Shown here piece after piece: positions 10,301-22,899 of a DNA stretch of 64,000 nucleotides. Where the stretch lies: assembly GCA_033439795.1 (NCBI GenBank), contig JAUTDP010000008.1, positions 372,001 through 436,000 of the forward strand. The letters are read 5' to 3'. This stretch comes from Sordaria brevicollis (taxonomy: Eukaryota; Ascomycota; Sordariomycetes; Sordariales; Sordariaceae). The notes under the pieces are model-generated. The model saw nothing but the letters and a program-made list of their open reading frames with translations, ran no database searches and was not told the origin of the DNA. The first letter of the stretch is position 1, and each line of letters begins with the position of its first letter. The translations under genes were made by a program, and so were the position numbers.

Positions 10301-13300
10301 TAGTTTTGCCTTTGAGATTATGTTAGAGTAGACCACTTTACAGACACAATCATGAAGAGAGGACTCACCTGTCCCAGGGTTTCCGAGCATAGAGCAGCTG
10401 AAGCGCTCTTCAGTCAGTGAGATCCCTTGCCGAACAGCGGTGTCTACCTTGGATTTGATGGAGAGAAACTCCTGTTTGACGTCTTCCAACCCTATCATGG
10501 ACATCAACGTATCCATTGGCTTGCTGAATGCATTCTCAAACTTCTTCAAATGGTTCCACTCGGCTTCAGCCGTGTCAGGAAGATCGCTAAGGGTGTCTGG
10601 CGGATCAGCTGCATTTGCGGCCTGTGCGTTTGGCGCTTCCTCCGTCCGAGTCCTGGCCTTTTCAGCAACTCGGAGAGCGATCTTAGCTTGCTGCTCCTTT
10701 TGCCTTTCAGTCCGGAGTCGAGATTCCTTGAGCGCTGCAAGCTCTATCCGGTGCTGCTCCAGCGTCTGCTCTCTGGCCAACTCATCTGCCTTGTACTTGT
10801 TGATCCGACGTTGATGATCTAGCTCGTCCTGAAGGTCCTGAAGTTGCTTGTTGTATGCTAGTTGCTGGCGCAGGCGGTCTTCTTCAAGCTGTATATCTCT
10901 CCTGATTCTTCTTTCATGTTCCTTGTCCTCCCGCAGACAATCCGGACAGTCTTCATTCTGTCGTGCACACCGAATTTTGAGCTTGTGTTGTCTGGGACAG
11001 ACTTTGGTTACCATCTCAAAGCATTCTGCTCGGCTGTGGTCTGTGACGCGATGGCAACGAGATGTACATCTATGCACGCCGCATTTAAGTAATGCATTGC
11101 TGGCAGAACAGCTTCTGTTAGCTCAGTTCTTGTTGGACTTTCCAGGATCAATACGTACCAAGGTTCAATGCAGCCACCATCTGGACAATTCCTGTCAAAA
11201 TCCTCTGGCTCTCGCAGTATCGCGGTCTTCTCCGGATGTCTTTCGCACTTCACTGGAAAGCCATCGTACAGATGGTTGTGGGTCTTGAGTAGCTCAAAGA
11301 ACGGACGCCAAGTCGCAGCTCCCTTCTTGCTGTTCATGAAGGTCTCCATGTTTCCGATCATGATGAGACAATCTCTTGCTCTCGTGATCAGAACGTTGAG
11401 TCGCTCTGGAGCAGAGAGAAATCCGATGTCCCCTGTGTTGTTGCTTCGAGTCAATGAGACAATGATAATGTCGCTTTCCTCACCCTGGTAGTTGTCTACT
11501 TCACTGTTAGCACTGTCCGATGAGACTTCGGAAGTGGTCAAGCTTACCAATGGTGGAGATTCGAATTGGCTTCTTGTCAACCTTCGCAGCCGCCTCAGAC
11601 ATTAACCCTGCACGGATCAAATCCCTGTTGTCCATCTCACCCAGTGCTGCACCCTGCCGACTGGACTGGAGGAGATCTCGCAAAACCCTCAACTGACCTA
11701 GGTATGGGGTTAGGATCACGATTTGGTTCGGTGAATAACCCTGCTGGCCGAGGTATCTGATGTAGCTGAGTAGAATGTGCGCTTCGTGAGAGTTCTTCTT
11801 GCTTTCCTTGACTCCTGGGTCACGGCGCTCTCGTAGCGTCCTATCGGTATCCTCTGGCTTGTCATGATTGACGAAGATGACTCGGTCCTGAAGGCCACGA
11901 ACAGAAGATCTACCACTGGTCCCGGGGCCATCGAGAAGATCCGAGTATGTGAGTTCCCGGGGAAACAGAGATATCTCGGGAACCATGCGGTGTTGCTTGC
12001 GCAGGGTTGTGTGCGCTGCTCCATTCATGATTAGTCGTTCAAAAAGGGATCGATTCAGGTCGAAGCCGTCACCCCTCTCCACCGACAAAGCGTAGTTGTT
12101 GATCTTTGGCCGAAGCTGTTTATGATCGCCAATCAAGACAAGTTGTTTGACAGAAGGTGCCAAAGCCGTGAGGACATGACTTTCCAGAATCTCTCCAGCC
12201 TCTTCCACGAGGACCACATCTGGCATAGCGGCTCGTATCAAACTGGAGTGTTTGGCTGCGGACGTGGTGGTACATCCGATCACCTTTTTCGCGCGCACAA
12301 TATGCGCGTGGGCCTCACTGAACTGTGTCTCAAGCAGGTCTTGATTGTCGTTGAACTGTCGTACCTGCTCCTCGAGCGTTTCAAGACGCTCTTCGAAGAG
12401 TGCCTTCGCCCACTTGTTGAGGTGACTCTCCCTCTCTGGTTGCTGCATAGCCCAGATGGGGTGGTACTCAACCGGCATCTCTTGTGTGAAGATGCCCGGG
12501 TTCCTGCCAGTGCTCCATCTCTGATAGAGATAGTCTTTCCCAACCTGTTTTCGGCGCTTCCCAGCACGCTCCCCAACGCGATTCCAACCCGATTCATCTG
12601 ATGCAGGAACGAGCAGGGCCTTGTAAAACTGATTGTACTCGTCCGAAAACTCAAGGAACTCTGCAATCTCTTCCCATGAAACGCTGGTTGCTTGGTAATT
12701 ATGAAAAGACTGTCTCAGGTCTTGGATGGAATCCTTCAGGGCGGCTCGCAACTTGTTGATGATAGTCCAGGCATCAGGCGAACGTTGATAGTCTCCTTCT
12801 TGCTTACCAAGGAGGAGACTCTCGGTTCTCTCGGTACACTTGCTCCAGGCGCCCAACCGTACAACATCTTTCATAGGAATGTGAGCGTTATCAAGCAGAT
12901 CCTCAAGAAACTGATCCAGGGCATGGTTCGTGAAGCTTATCACAAGGATCCGGTGTCCTGCTTGGAACAGATATTTCGCAATCTGTGCACCAATGAACGA
13001 CTTCCCGGTGCCTGATTAGGGTTAGTAAGGCAAAAGGAATAGCAGCAATGACGTGCTCACCTGGTGGTCCTTGTATCAGGCTTATAGGTCTCGCGAGAGC
13101 CTGGATCAATGAGTTGAGTTGAGACTTGTCTACTCGAACATCGTCGTCCAGGCAAGTTGTCTCATCATCGGACATCTCACTGTCAGCCTGTATCATATCT
13201 TTGATGATGCTTTGGAGCCTCCGCGTTGGCTCAAAACCAACACTCTCGATAGTAGGGTTAACAAGAAATTCTTGCAATGGTAGCTCGGTTGTTGCCTGGA

Positions 13301-14543
13301 GACCCTTCAGCACGGGTTCGTAGGCAAATACAGGCGTATCGACCGGGGTGAATTGGATGCAGGCGGGGTTTGTCAGTCGCAAGGCCAGCAGCGCTCTTGT
13401 GAGACTACGACTGTCGGTAAATTGCAGTGGGATGATAGGTGGCCACCGGGTCAAAAAGGCGAGGTCCCTGTCAAGGAAGGCAAACCCGATGACGTCCTTG
13501 CCACGGCTAAGGGCGCCAAAGGACTGATGCCGAAGGAAACTGGGGTGGTCCCAGAAGAATCTCTTCCGGGACTGTTCATCCAACGCTTCGAGGAAGTCTA
13601 AGCCTTGGCGACACCGAACGAGAAGGCAACACTTCTTATACCGGCCTCTGTCCTCATCACCAAAAGCAAGTCCCACGGGGATGAGATCGCTGAGGACCAC
13701 CATTGACTGTCGGGTTCCTCTCTTTTTTCCGACCGTGACTTGAAGATCCTCTCGCAACTCGGCTAGCATGTCCTCTCGAAGAAGCCTGAACTGGTTGTCC
13801 AAATGGATGGCGGCACGAGTTTCCACGGGAGCATCCGCCACTTCCTTTGCAGTACGGTAGAAGGGCTGGCGCGTGGAGAGAAACTCGTCTTCGGTAGGAT
13901 AGATGAGGATATCCCTGAAGGAAGCAAAGTCGTTGTCATGTCGACCTCCTGCGCCGTTTTGTTCAGTGTCTCCGGCGATGGACGACTGGAGCTCTAGCAC
14001 ATTCTTCATCCGGTAGAAGAGTTCGCGAGTGTCATGGTCCTCGGCTTGAGACAGCCGCGTGCCTTCAACGAGGAGTTTGACATCGTCCGTAATATTGAGG
14101 TCGGCATCTTTGGGAAGGGATAGAAGCCCGAGGGCAAGCCAGACAAAGGGGACGAGTTGATCGTCGGGGATTTGATGGTCGTTGAAAAGCTTGAAGATGG
14201 CTTTCCACAAAATAGGAGGCTTTCCAAGCGATGTGAGAATTCGCTGAAGCAGCTGGCCATCAACGAGGGCCTTGATGCCTGGATCGGAAAGGTACCGCAA
14301 GAGAGGGAAGATGTGGGATAAGATAAATGTAGCAGAGAGGTTGACTCGGACAGCATCACGAAGTGCGTCAAGACCAACGCGGCTGGAAACAATGATCTCG
14401 ACACAGGTGCTCGGGGGCTCGTAGAACTGGATGGCTTCGATGAAGAGCTGGGCATCATGGGAGTCGCTGACTCGTCTCTCGCCGTTGATGACCTGACGGA
14501 AAAGGTACTTGAGGCGTTTCTGACGAGGGTTGTTGGACGCCAT
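7335..14543 (-). CDS. NFX1-type zinc finger / UPF1-like helicase fused to three CbxX/CfqX AAA+ modules
   Basis: The proposed exons are 14543-13061, 13011-11548, 11498-11159, 11111-10369, 10309-9404 and 9343-7335, with introns of 49, 49, 47, 59 and 60 nt. All phases close and give 2,314 residues. Order: an N-terminal region of about 490 residues; a superfamily-1 helicase with Walker A GPPGTGKS spanning the first intron (about residue 490), VLVEEAGE as motif II (about 767), GDHKQLRP, VDNYQGEESD and NVLITRARD; Cys/His NFX1-type fingers (GGC, CGVHRCTSRCH, about 1087-1140); a charged coiled coil; AAA+ 1 (GNPGTGKT, LFIDEAYQL); AAA+ 2 (GNPGTGKTTVAK, VIDEAYGLYGG); AAA+ 3 (GPPGTGKTTTAK near 1893, LFIDEAYRL); a second coiled coil; and a short Cys-containing tail (CPAGFNW). 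Relatives are annotated as ZNFX1-like or Hrr1-like helicases, implicated in small-RNA and heterochromatin pathways in other eukaryotes. A role here is inference. All Walker motifs look intact except that the first AAA+ P-loop is split by an intron. Confidence 0.9.
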
Positions 14544-15573
14544 TGTGGTCTGTTGATGACCGCAGAGTATGGGACAAAGTTGGTGCGCTAAGAAGGGGTT
14601 TGAAAGGAGACCCGGTGCTTATACAATACCCGAAGTCCTACAGAAGCAGAACACGAGTCTTGGGGACGATGAGATGTAATGATGGTCCGCAACGATGGAA
14701 AGGAAAGCTGGGGTACAGGACTCTTTTGCAATCACAACCCCATCCCAGTCCTCGGCGTCTCGGAGGCCTTTGTACAAATTGATCGATCACGCAGTGTTGA
14801 TGTAGTTGGGGGCAATGCTTTCTCCGGCCCAAAACGAGACCCGGGCATGTCGGCGGCCCTCGTTCTGGTGGAAAGGCAGACTGACTGGGCTTGACAAGAA
14901 GTCGATACATGATCGGCCGAATCACAGCTTTGGTGCTGCAAACGACGAAAAGTTTGCCATTTTCCTTTCAAAGCGTCAACATGGGTAGGCATGATGCGCT
15001 GGCTGTTGGCCTCACGCATGGAGCATGTCGCGCAGCATCATCGTGATTCGTGATGGCGGCCATCGTGGGACAGAGCAGCGGCAGGCTGGCAGCGGGATCG
15101 TCCATGGGAGAAAGCCTCAATCGATGGCTTGCAGGGCTGGCCATCTGGCCGCAGTGCTGGATGCAAGAGGCCCCATGCTTCCGTTTGGATGTCCGGGTCC
15201 TTATTCGATGTCGGCCCGGGACTCGACCAATGTTTTGTTGGAGGCAGACGGGAGGCGGACACCCGGACGCGGGGAATGAGGTCGGGTTTTTGCGCCGCGG
15301 GGGTTGGGGGCCTGTGCGCCCGTTTTGTTAGTGCACCTGTCCACTGTCACTTTGGGGGAGACCCACTGTAATTGGCCCGCGATGGCGTTGCGAGGCGTTT
15401 TCCTCTTTTTTCGACAATCGGTTGGCTGCCGATGACAGATGCATGTCAACGTCAAAGACGGGCCTCAAACAGACGGGAGGCAGACAGGAGGATCATTGCA
15501 ACTGAATGGAGCGCGGGAATGGTGTGACCCTTGGTCAAAGATGTTGGAGGGAGGGAGATTGTGGTGTTCTTGG
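14544..15573. other. divergent intergenic region and start of the duplicated promoter unit
   Basis: Between the minus-strand helicase/AAA gene and copy A. No convincing gene. From about 14930 onward it is homologous, with many substitutions and indels, to 17990-18888 upstream of copy B. Shared blocks include GATGCGCTGGC and a 20-bp match inside 15463-15484 and 18585-18606. Confidence 0.6.
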
Positions 15574-15718
15574 GATAAAAGGAGGAAGTTGAACTTCATC
15601 AAAAAAATGGGAAGAAGGTCTCGACACGGACACCGACGGCGCCTTCCTCAGAAAATCAAAATTACCTACGTATCACCATCACCATTCCTCGCTCCTTCCT
15701 TTCTAACTAAACTTCATC
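14930..15718 (+). repeat. upstream part of tandem duplication, copy A
   Basis: Aligns by eye with 17990-18888. Shared landmarks in order: GATGCGCTGGC, GTGATTCG, CATCTGGCCGC, the AAACAGACGGGAGGCAGAC block, and GATAAAAGGAGGAAG. The repeat includes the promoter and continues through the copy A gene. Identity is clearly incomplete, so the duplication is not recent. Confidence 0.7.
15574..15588 (+). promoter_or_regulatory. conserved TATA-like element upstream of copy A
   Basis: GATAAAAGGAGGAAG is identical to 18678-18692 upstream of copy B, in a region that is otherwise diverged. It lies 145 nt before the copy A start codon, against 211 nt in copy B. Conservation within a decayed duplication and the ATAAAA core make it a plausible core-promoter element. 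Confidence 0.4.
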
Positions 15719-17573
15719 ATGTCCTCCTACTGGGCCAAAAAAGCCCAATCTTACAATACTTCCGGGAAGCAAACCCGCAATTACAACAGCTGGAGGAAGC
15801 CAGGGACGTCGAGCTCATCAACGCCAGCAACACCACCACCGCCGCTCGGACCACTCCTCAAGTCTCTCCGCGTTAACGACCTCGACGATGACCCAGACAA
15901 CCAACACTCAGCCACCATCCAAGACTGCGAACTCGTTTCGTCTTACAACTGGCTTGACACTCCTCTTTCAGAGCCAAATATTTTAATTCCTGGTTTGTTT
16001 TCCCCTTCTACCTCTACCTCCTACCTAAGTTTCAACTCCTTAACACTAACACTAACACTTTCCCCCCCAAAAAGGAAAACCCCCCCTCTGGTCCCCACCC
16101 CCCACTCCCCCCCAACTGCGCGAAGACTCCGGCCTCTACCACCGCGACCGCAACTCCGCCCGCTATCCCCTCCACCCTCTCGAGCCCGCCATCCTCACTC
16201 TCCTCCAATCATCCAAACCCTCCCTAGTTCCATCCCTAGACATAGTAGCCTGCAGCTCCACACTCGGCAACCTCCTCCGCTTCTGTCGCGGTCAAGACAA
16301 AACTTTCCGGATACTTGTTGAAAAAGTTGGGCAGACAGTGTTTTTTGTGCGAAGAGAAAATTCCCCGACGGAGACGATTCCGGATGTTAGGGGATATGGA
16401 CATGCATTCCCAGAAGCGTATACGGTTTGGGAAAGGGAGGTTAAGGGGAGTGGAAGTCATCAGCGGGTTGTGAAATATAGGTTTGGGGGGTTGGGGGTTG
16501 GGGTTAGGTTTGAGGCTGATGGGTATATCAACGACGAATCCAATCCCTCCTCGCCGGGGGAGAAAACTGGGGGTAGTGAGGGGGATGGTGGTGAGGAGGG
16601 GAAGGTTGAAGATCTGTTTGCGTCGTTGAAGGTCTCACCCTCCGACACGACAACCACATCCCAAGCCGACGCCAAAGGCTCGGAAGGCGAGGAGGAGGAG
16701 CCAAAACTCACCATCAAAAACACCCCCAACGACCTAATCCCCCAATCCCAAATCTTCGACCTCAAGACCCGCTCCATCCGCGCTCGTGGGGTGAAGGATA
16801 CCCTCTCGGAAGAATTGCCTAGGCTGTGGATCTCGCAGATTCCAAAGTTTATACTGGCTTACCACACACGCGGGCTTTTCAAAAAGGAGGATATGGAGAT
16901 TAAAGATGTGCGAGAAGATGTGCAAAGGTGGGAGAAGGAGCAGAAGGTGGTCCTGGGCAAGTTGGTTGGGTTGTTGAAGTGGATTAGGGAGGTTGTTGCT
17001 GAGGTTGAGGGTGGGAAGATGGAGTTGGTGCATCGCGAAGAAGAGGTGGGGGTTCTGGAGGTTAGGAGACAGGGGTGGCCGGAAGAAGAGGAAGAGGAGG
17101 AGGTAGGGGAGGACGGAGATGAGGATGTGAAGAAAGAGACGGGTAAGACGGTGAGAGGTGACAGAGTGATGTCGGAAGCTATCAGGGCTCAGTGGGTTGA
17201 GGCTCAGAAAGGTGGTGGTGACGAACAACCCAAACAGCACGAGGATGGGGACGAGACAGAGAAGGGGGAGAATGTCGTCACTACAGAAAAGGCCAAAGAA
17301 AATGACGGTGATACGGACGGGAAGAACAACGTCGACGACGACGGGTGGATTAGTGTCTATTCGCGAAACGCTACTCGTCCGTCGGGGACGACGACATACT
17401 CACCTGCGGCAGCGACGGGCGCCAGCAACAGACTACTTCGCGAGAATCTGCTGAACTACTTCCAATACCGAGATAATGATTATCGTGGCTGGGAATCGGA
17501 TGACGGCGCAGGAGATGACTTCACGGCCTGTTCGCTGGAGGATTGCGGATATTGTGGGCGGTGTCGGTACTGA
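15719..17573 (+). CDS. fungal conserved protein of unknown function, copy A (often auto-named GGPP synthetase)
   Basis: Two exons, 15719-15992 and 16075-17573, give 590 residues. The intron is phase 1, with donor GTTTGT, three overlapping CTAAC branch-like motifs and acceptor AAAAAG. The N-terminus is MSSYWAKKAQ. A conserved core follows from about residue 70 to 230 with EDSGLYHRDRNSARYP, SLDIVACSSTLGNLLRF, VEKVGQTVFFVRREN and YGHAFPEAYTVWE, then acidic low-complexity linkers, and a conserved end DFTACSLEDCGYCGRC. As I recall, relatives across Pezizomycotina are frequently labelled geranylgeranyl pyrophosphate synthetase, but I see no prenyl-synthase aspartate-rich motifs in context, so that label is not supported. 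The Cys-rich tail suggests metal binding. It is the intact member of the tandem pair. Confidence 0.85.
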
Positions 17574-17989
17574 TGGCGCAGTCAACCTCCTCTTGGATGT
17601 TTTTTCTCTTCTCAATTTTTATGGAAGAAATCTGAATAACCTTGAATTGCAAACAGTCATATCTGATTAAAGCTGGGCCATTTTGTCGCAGAATGTCAGC
17701 TGTAGTTGTTGCTGCGTTGAGCCTTTTGAGACCCGAGACGCTGCGAATGTCTTTAACGGGAAGGGAAGGCCGACTAGAACTGCTTGAGACGGAGATTCGC
17801 CTTTGCAAAGTTCATGCACTCTGCTGAGTTGAGGACCACAAAATCAAGCAGGAGGCCCAATTCCTGCCAACATTGAGTGGTCCCTAAGCCATGATCACGG
17901 CGTCTCGACCTTCGAGCCCCATGTCGTAGGCTTACCAGGCCATGATCATGATGCAAGACAACCAAAACACCCGACGGAAGGGCAGACTT
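17574..17989 (+). other. 3' flank of copy A
   Basis: About 400 bases after the copy A stop codon with no supported gene. It leads into the second copy of the duplicated upstream region. Confidence 0.5.
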
Positions 17990-18888
17990 TCCCGAGGCGA
18001 TGCGACGATCATCAAATCAGGCTGTCTCTGCTACAAACGGACGTTGGTTGAAGATTGCGATGTATCGACATGGGTTGATGCGCTGGCAGTTGGCCTCTTG
18101 CATGGAGGCATGCCGTGCACCATGACCGTGATTCGCGATTGCCGTCGTTGGGGACGCAGAGCGGGAGCGCGGTAGGACGACGGGACCAACGGGAACATGT
18201 CGAGAGGCTGAGGTTTGAATGCCTGTCTCATCAATGGCCGTCTATCTGGCCGCCATGCCGAATGCAAAGAGCCCAGTCTGTCCGGAGCTTGACCAGTGTC
18301 CGAAGGCAGATTCGGAGGCAGACGCGGGGGAAGACGGTCGGGCGTCATCAGAACGCGGGGGGGGCTGTGCGTCAAAGTTAGCCAGTGCATCCAACCGCTG
18401 TGTGACAGGGTTACCCCACTGTATTCGGCCCCCAGATAGCGGCCCGGCGATGGGCTCAGAGGTAATTTTAGTGGATGATGGTCGCCGAATCAGCGGCCCA
18501 GGCTAGCGTCGCGAGGCGTTTTCTCGTCCTTCGGAATCGGTTGGCTGCTGGTGGCACATGCAAGTGCACGTCAAGGGAAGGGCTTCAAACAGACGGGAGG
18601 CAGACCGGGAGATGGTGTCGTGGTGCGCGGACGACATGATTGAAGTCATGTCGAAGGAGAGGAAGCGGAATGGATGTGATAAAAGGAGGAAGATGGGAAG
18701 AAGTCAGAAACCACCTCAGTGGGAGAGGAAGGAAAGACATGAGTGACAGCCCAAGCCGCACCCGTCAACTCAAGTTCGTTCTTTCCTCAGCAACCAGGTT
18801 GACTTGACGGAAAGCTGCATCAGAAGCACTCCATCATCCATCATTCTTTCCTTCTTTCAAGTCAGCTCAAGCCAGGTCAACTAACATC
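17990..18888 (+). repeat. upstream part of tandem duplication, copy B
   Basis: Homologous to 14930-15718 with indels. Together with the downstream gene it forms a direct repeat spaced by roughly 3 kb. The conserved GATAAAAGGAGGAAG element is at 18678-18692. Confidence 0.7.
18678..18692 (+). promoter_or_regulatory. conserved TATA-like element upstream of copy B
   Basis: Identical 15-mer to 15574-15588, located 211 nt before the copy B start codon. The promoter region therefore survived although the gene body is disrupted. Confidence 0.4.
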
Positions 18889-19041
18889 ATGGCTTCGTAT
18901 GGGGAAAGAAAGGCCCAGGCCTGCACTTCTCAGGGTGCCTCTACAAGAGCCAATTCTCACACCAGCAATTCCAGAAAACGAACTTCCTCCACGCTGTCAA
19001 CACCTCCACCACCGCGGCGACATCCTTCCTCTTGCATCTAA
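18889..19041 (+). pseudogene. copy B, 5' fragment of exon 1 ending in the LINE
   Basis: ATG at 18889 opens MASYGERKAQACTSQGAS, matching the copy A N-terminus, and reaches the proline run (cct cca cca ccg). At 19016 the frame enters inserted DNA and stops at 19039-19041. The remaining 150 nt of the exon lie 21.9 kb away at 40938-41087. Lengths 127 + 150 = 277 nt keep the same phase (1) at the exon end as copy A's 274 nt. This shows that the exon was intact before the insertion. Confidence 0.85.
19002..19015 (+). repeat. 14-bp target-site duplication, left (LINE insertion)
   Basis: ACCTCCACCACCGC here is repeated exactly at 40924-40937. In the uninterrupted gene it would be present once, encoding the proline run conserved in copy A. 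Confidence 0.8.
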
Positions 19042-19456
19042 AAGTCTTGGCGCCAAGTGTTAGTACTAACGCTGCGGCCGCCCGCAAATTCCTTAACACC
19101 TCGAAAATCACCGTTTTTCGGTCGATTCTTCAACAACGATAACGACGATAATATCTACGCCCTCGCCCTCCGGGGCCCCCAAAACCACCTAGCCGATTAT
19201 TTTTTATTCGGCTATATAATAGGCGTTTATTTATACGCCCGCCTTACCCCTTATAACAGCGTAATCGGCCAAAAGGGCCCGTACTACGGACGAAAAAGGC
19301 CGTCCCGCCTCCCAACCCTCCTAAAATAACTCTATCTCCCCCGGTTTTTTTAAAAAAATAACCGGACCGAACGTTAATAACGTTAAAACTAGAATAGAAA
19401 TCCTCGAAGTATTCTTTACCGCCCTCGACGATTAATTTAATTACTTCTTCTCCTTT

Positions 19457-19756
19457 TGATACGGAACGTTTCATATATATATAGTATAAGGTTACACATA
19501 GTAGTAAAAGTGCATGTTGAATGCTATAGCGGCCCGGCGTACCGGGCCGGCAAGGCTATCGCGATCGCGACCACGGAAGTGGGTCCGACGCGGCTCAAGA
19601 AGAGTAAGCCTTCTACGAAAGGATATCCTTCCTTTCGTATGCGGGCGCACACTCTTTCTAATTCTTCTTTCGATATCACGCTTTATATAAGAATAATATC
19701 ACTTACTTTTATATTAATTATAGGGTTATTCTTTAAAACGAAAGCAATTTATATTA
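19457..19756 (+). repeat. 5' LTR of Gypsy element A
   Basis: 300 bp starting TGATACGGAACG and aligned gap-free to 27841-28140. It contains a GC hairpin, GGCCCGG-CGTA-CCGGGCC, at 19531-19548. Its outer (5') half keeps C/G where the 3' LTR has T/A, and its inner half is the more mutated one. Confidence 0.9.
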
Positions 19757-22700
19757 TATAATAGCTATAACGACTTTAATCCAATTACCTTTTCTTTTCT
19801 CTAACGATCGAATTTAGGTAAATCGTACAAAAAACTACAAATCTAACCAACTATTATATACTAGAAAATATTACAAAGTATCCGAATCGTAATAAGTTAC
19901 AACGCCCCTCCAATAACCCCCTCTATCGCGCCGAATCGTAATAAATAAGACAAATCCGCGCTTCCCCCCATTAAAATAACTAAATTGTAATAGGCTACTA
20001 AATATCCTTACCTATTTAATTAATCGAATTTAAATAAATTAAACGAATACTTATCCGATTAATCGAATTTAAATAAATCGTAACGATATCCTTCCTATTA
20101 ATCGAATTTAAATAAATTATAAATATCTTTAAAATTAAGTAACCGAATTTAAGTAAATTACGAAATTTCCCCCGCTTAATAAATATTAAACTCTTATACG
20201 CTTTTATTATTTAAATCCGAAGCTTTCGCTATTAAATACGAAATACCCTTAATATTAAAAGTTTCCCCCCGTTTTCGAATTTAGGTAGAAAATAAGCTTC
20301 TTCCTCTTCTATTATAAATATTTTTAGTAATACCTTTCTATTATAACGCTAATAACCTTTAAGAACGAATAAAATATTATAAAGCAATTATTACGACGAT
20401 AATACGAAATCCGACTATAATATTACCTATCCTTCAAAGCGATCTATAACCCTGCGTAATATCCAAATTATAATTAAAAATATATACGCCCAATCCTTTA
20501 ACGAATATAACGAACGCAATTCAAAAATAATAAGTATACCGCCCGAATAATAGTAAAACCTCAACCGTAATATTATTTTCGATAATTTTACTAAATTACC
20601 CTCGCCGACTTTATTAAAAAAATTAAAAATTAATATCGAATTTATAAAATATATTATAATTATAACCGAACGCGCGAAGTAAGAAAACGCCCGTATTAAT
20701 AAAAATACTAATCGTTTAAAAAATAAAATCGACGAATATAAATAACGTATTAAAAATATAGAAAACGTAATAGAAAACCTTAATTAAACTAATAATTAAA
20801 GGTATTAAAAATTAGAAATAAAAATCGATAATATAAAAAAAAGCTTTACAACTATATTCGGAATAATAATAAATAAAATAAACGAAATTGTTAATTATTA
20901 TATACTATAAATTACCTTTATACGATTATTCAACGCTTATACTATATTTAATTATAATTATTAATCTTCAAAGGCTTTATTAACAATATTATTATATATT
21001 AATTATTATCCAAATCCTAAAGACAATATAGCGAACGTAATTATTAATATAATATATTATATTATTTAATTAAAATAAAATATCCTTCGTCCACTATTTA
21101 ATATATTTTATTATTTTTTTCTATATTAGTTATAATTTATCTACGAATATAATTAAAGTAATTCCCTCACTCTAATTAAAAACTCTTAAAATATAATTAT
21201 TTACCGAAATAATTATTTAACCGGCTTAATATAAACGTATTTAATAAAATCGTACCCCTAATTATCGTTTATATACTTTTCTAAATTTTTTAATATTCCC
21301 GAAAAAAACCTATCGTCTTTAATAATTATTAATTTTCCCCCTACTATAATTAAAAAGCTTACTAATTATAAATCTCTTTAAATCGACGATATTACTCTTT
21401 TACCTATTATCCTAAAACCGAAAGCGACGGCGTCCTTAATAAATTTTATAATTCCCCCCTTTCGTAAAATTATTATAAATCCTATTATATTTAAATAAAT
21501 AATAAATTAACCGCCGCTTATACCCAATATTATTAAACCCCCGTTATAAACGGCTCTATAATAAATTAATTTAAAGCCCCTTAAGAAAATCTATACCGAA
21601 TAAAATTACGCTTTTCTTATTAACTTTATTAATCCTAATTTAATAAATAATTTCCTAATTATACGAATAAATAATAAAATAAATATTCTAACGATAATTA
21701 ATATTAATTTAGGAATTCGATTATCGGTATTAACTTTCCTAATAAGAATTTTAACCTCCTTAAACATTCTTATTAAAAACTCCAAATCGAAAATTCCAAA
21801 TCCTATTATTATTTTTCGGACCGCTAATAAAAAAATTTATAATAAATTTTACCGAATTATTTAAATTATAGAATATAACCCTACCTTCTCTACCCTAATC
21901 CTATAAATAATTTAAAAATAAATTAAAAATTACTTTTAATTACGTATTTTAAGAGAATATAAATACCTAATATTTAAATTAATTAATATTAAAAATATTC
22001 CCCTTATAAAACCCCTTCGCAACCCCTTTTATAACGCTATAAGAAGAATAAGCGACCCGGACGATAACGACGGAAATAATAACGAAAGCGACGATTTCGG
22101 TCGAAATCTAAACTACGGTTACGGTTATAACCTATTATACTATCCCTTATACTATAATTAATTATATAAAAAACTAATTTCCGAAGGCTATAAAATTATT
22201 AAATTAAAACGCGAAGAAATTAATTAATTCTATCCGTATTAAAAAGATCCGGATAATTTCAGTATAATATAAAACGGCCGTAACCTTATTTATACTAATA
22301 TTTATTACTTTATTAATTATTTTTACTTATTTATAAAAAACGAATATATTACCGAATTTATAAAACGATAAATTTTATAAATAATTTAAATTCTATTAAA
22401 TAACCCGGCCGTACGTTAATAAATTACCGAAATATTATTAAAAAATAAGCGTATACTCTATTAAAGATTTTTAAATAATTTAATTAACGCCTTAATTAAT
22501 AAATAGGCCCCTAATTCGGTTATTATTATTAAAAAATTTACCGTAAATACTATTACCTTAAAGGATATAATTACTAATAAAAACGTACTATCTACTTTCA
22601 TTAATAAATAAATACGGCTAAATAAAATTATAAATATCCTTAATAAAAATATATTAAATTAAAAAGGAATAATAATATAAATTTAAAATTAAATAAACTC

Positions 22701-22899
22701 TTATATCTAATTTTATTTCTACGCACCCTATTCCTTTAATATATATTCTAATTATAATTATAAAATAAAAGAGGCTAAAATAATTCTTATATTTATAACC
22801 GCTAAACGTTACCCTTTCGTAAAATACGTTTCCTTCTCGTTTAAAAAGGACGCTAATAAAAAGGATAATAAACTTAAAGATACCGCCCGATTAATTAAA

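Noticed and set aside
15439..15876. 145-codon plus-strand frame over the copy A start
   Set aside because: It overlaps exon 1 in another frame. The alternative frame at 15719 is conserved with copy B, so this one is chance.
15719..17573. Geranylgeranyl pyrophosphate synthase assignment
   Set aside because: Relatives carry this label in databases as I recall it, but I see no isoprenoid-synthase motifs in the right context, only an Asp-rich linker. Kept as unknown function.
19046..19057. Palindrome CTTGGCGCCAAG near the LINE 5' end, similar to TTTGGCGCCAAG near 442
   Set aside because: Short self-complementary sequence present in two unrelated elements. No supporting structure or repeat context, so probably coincidence.
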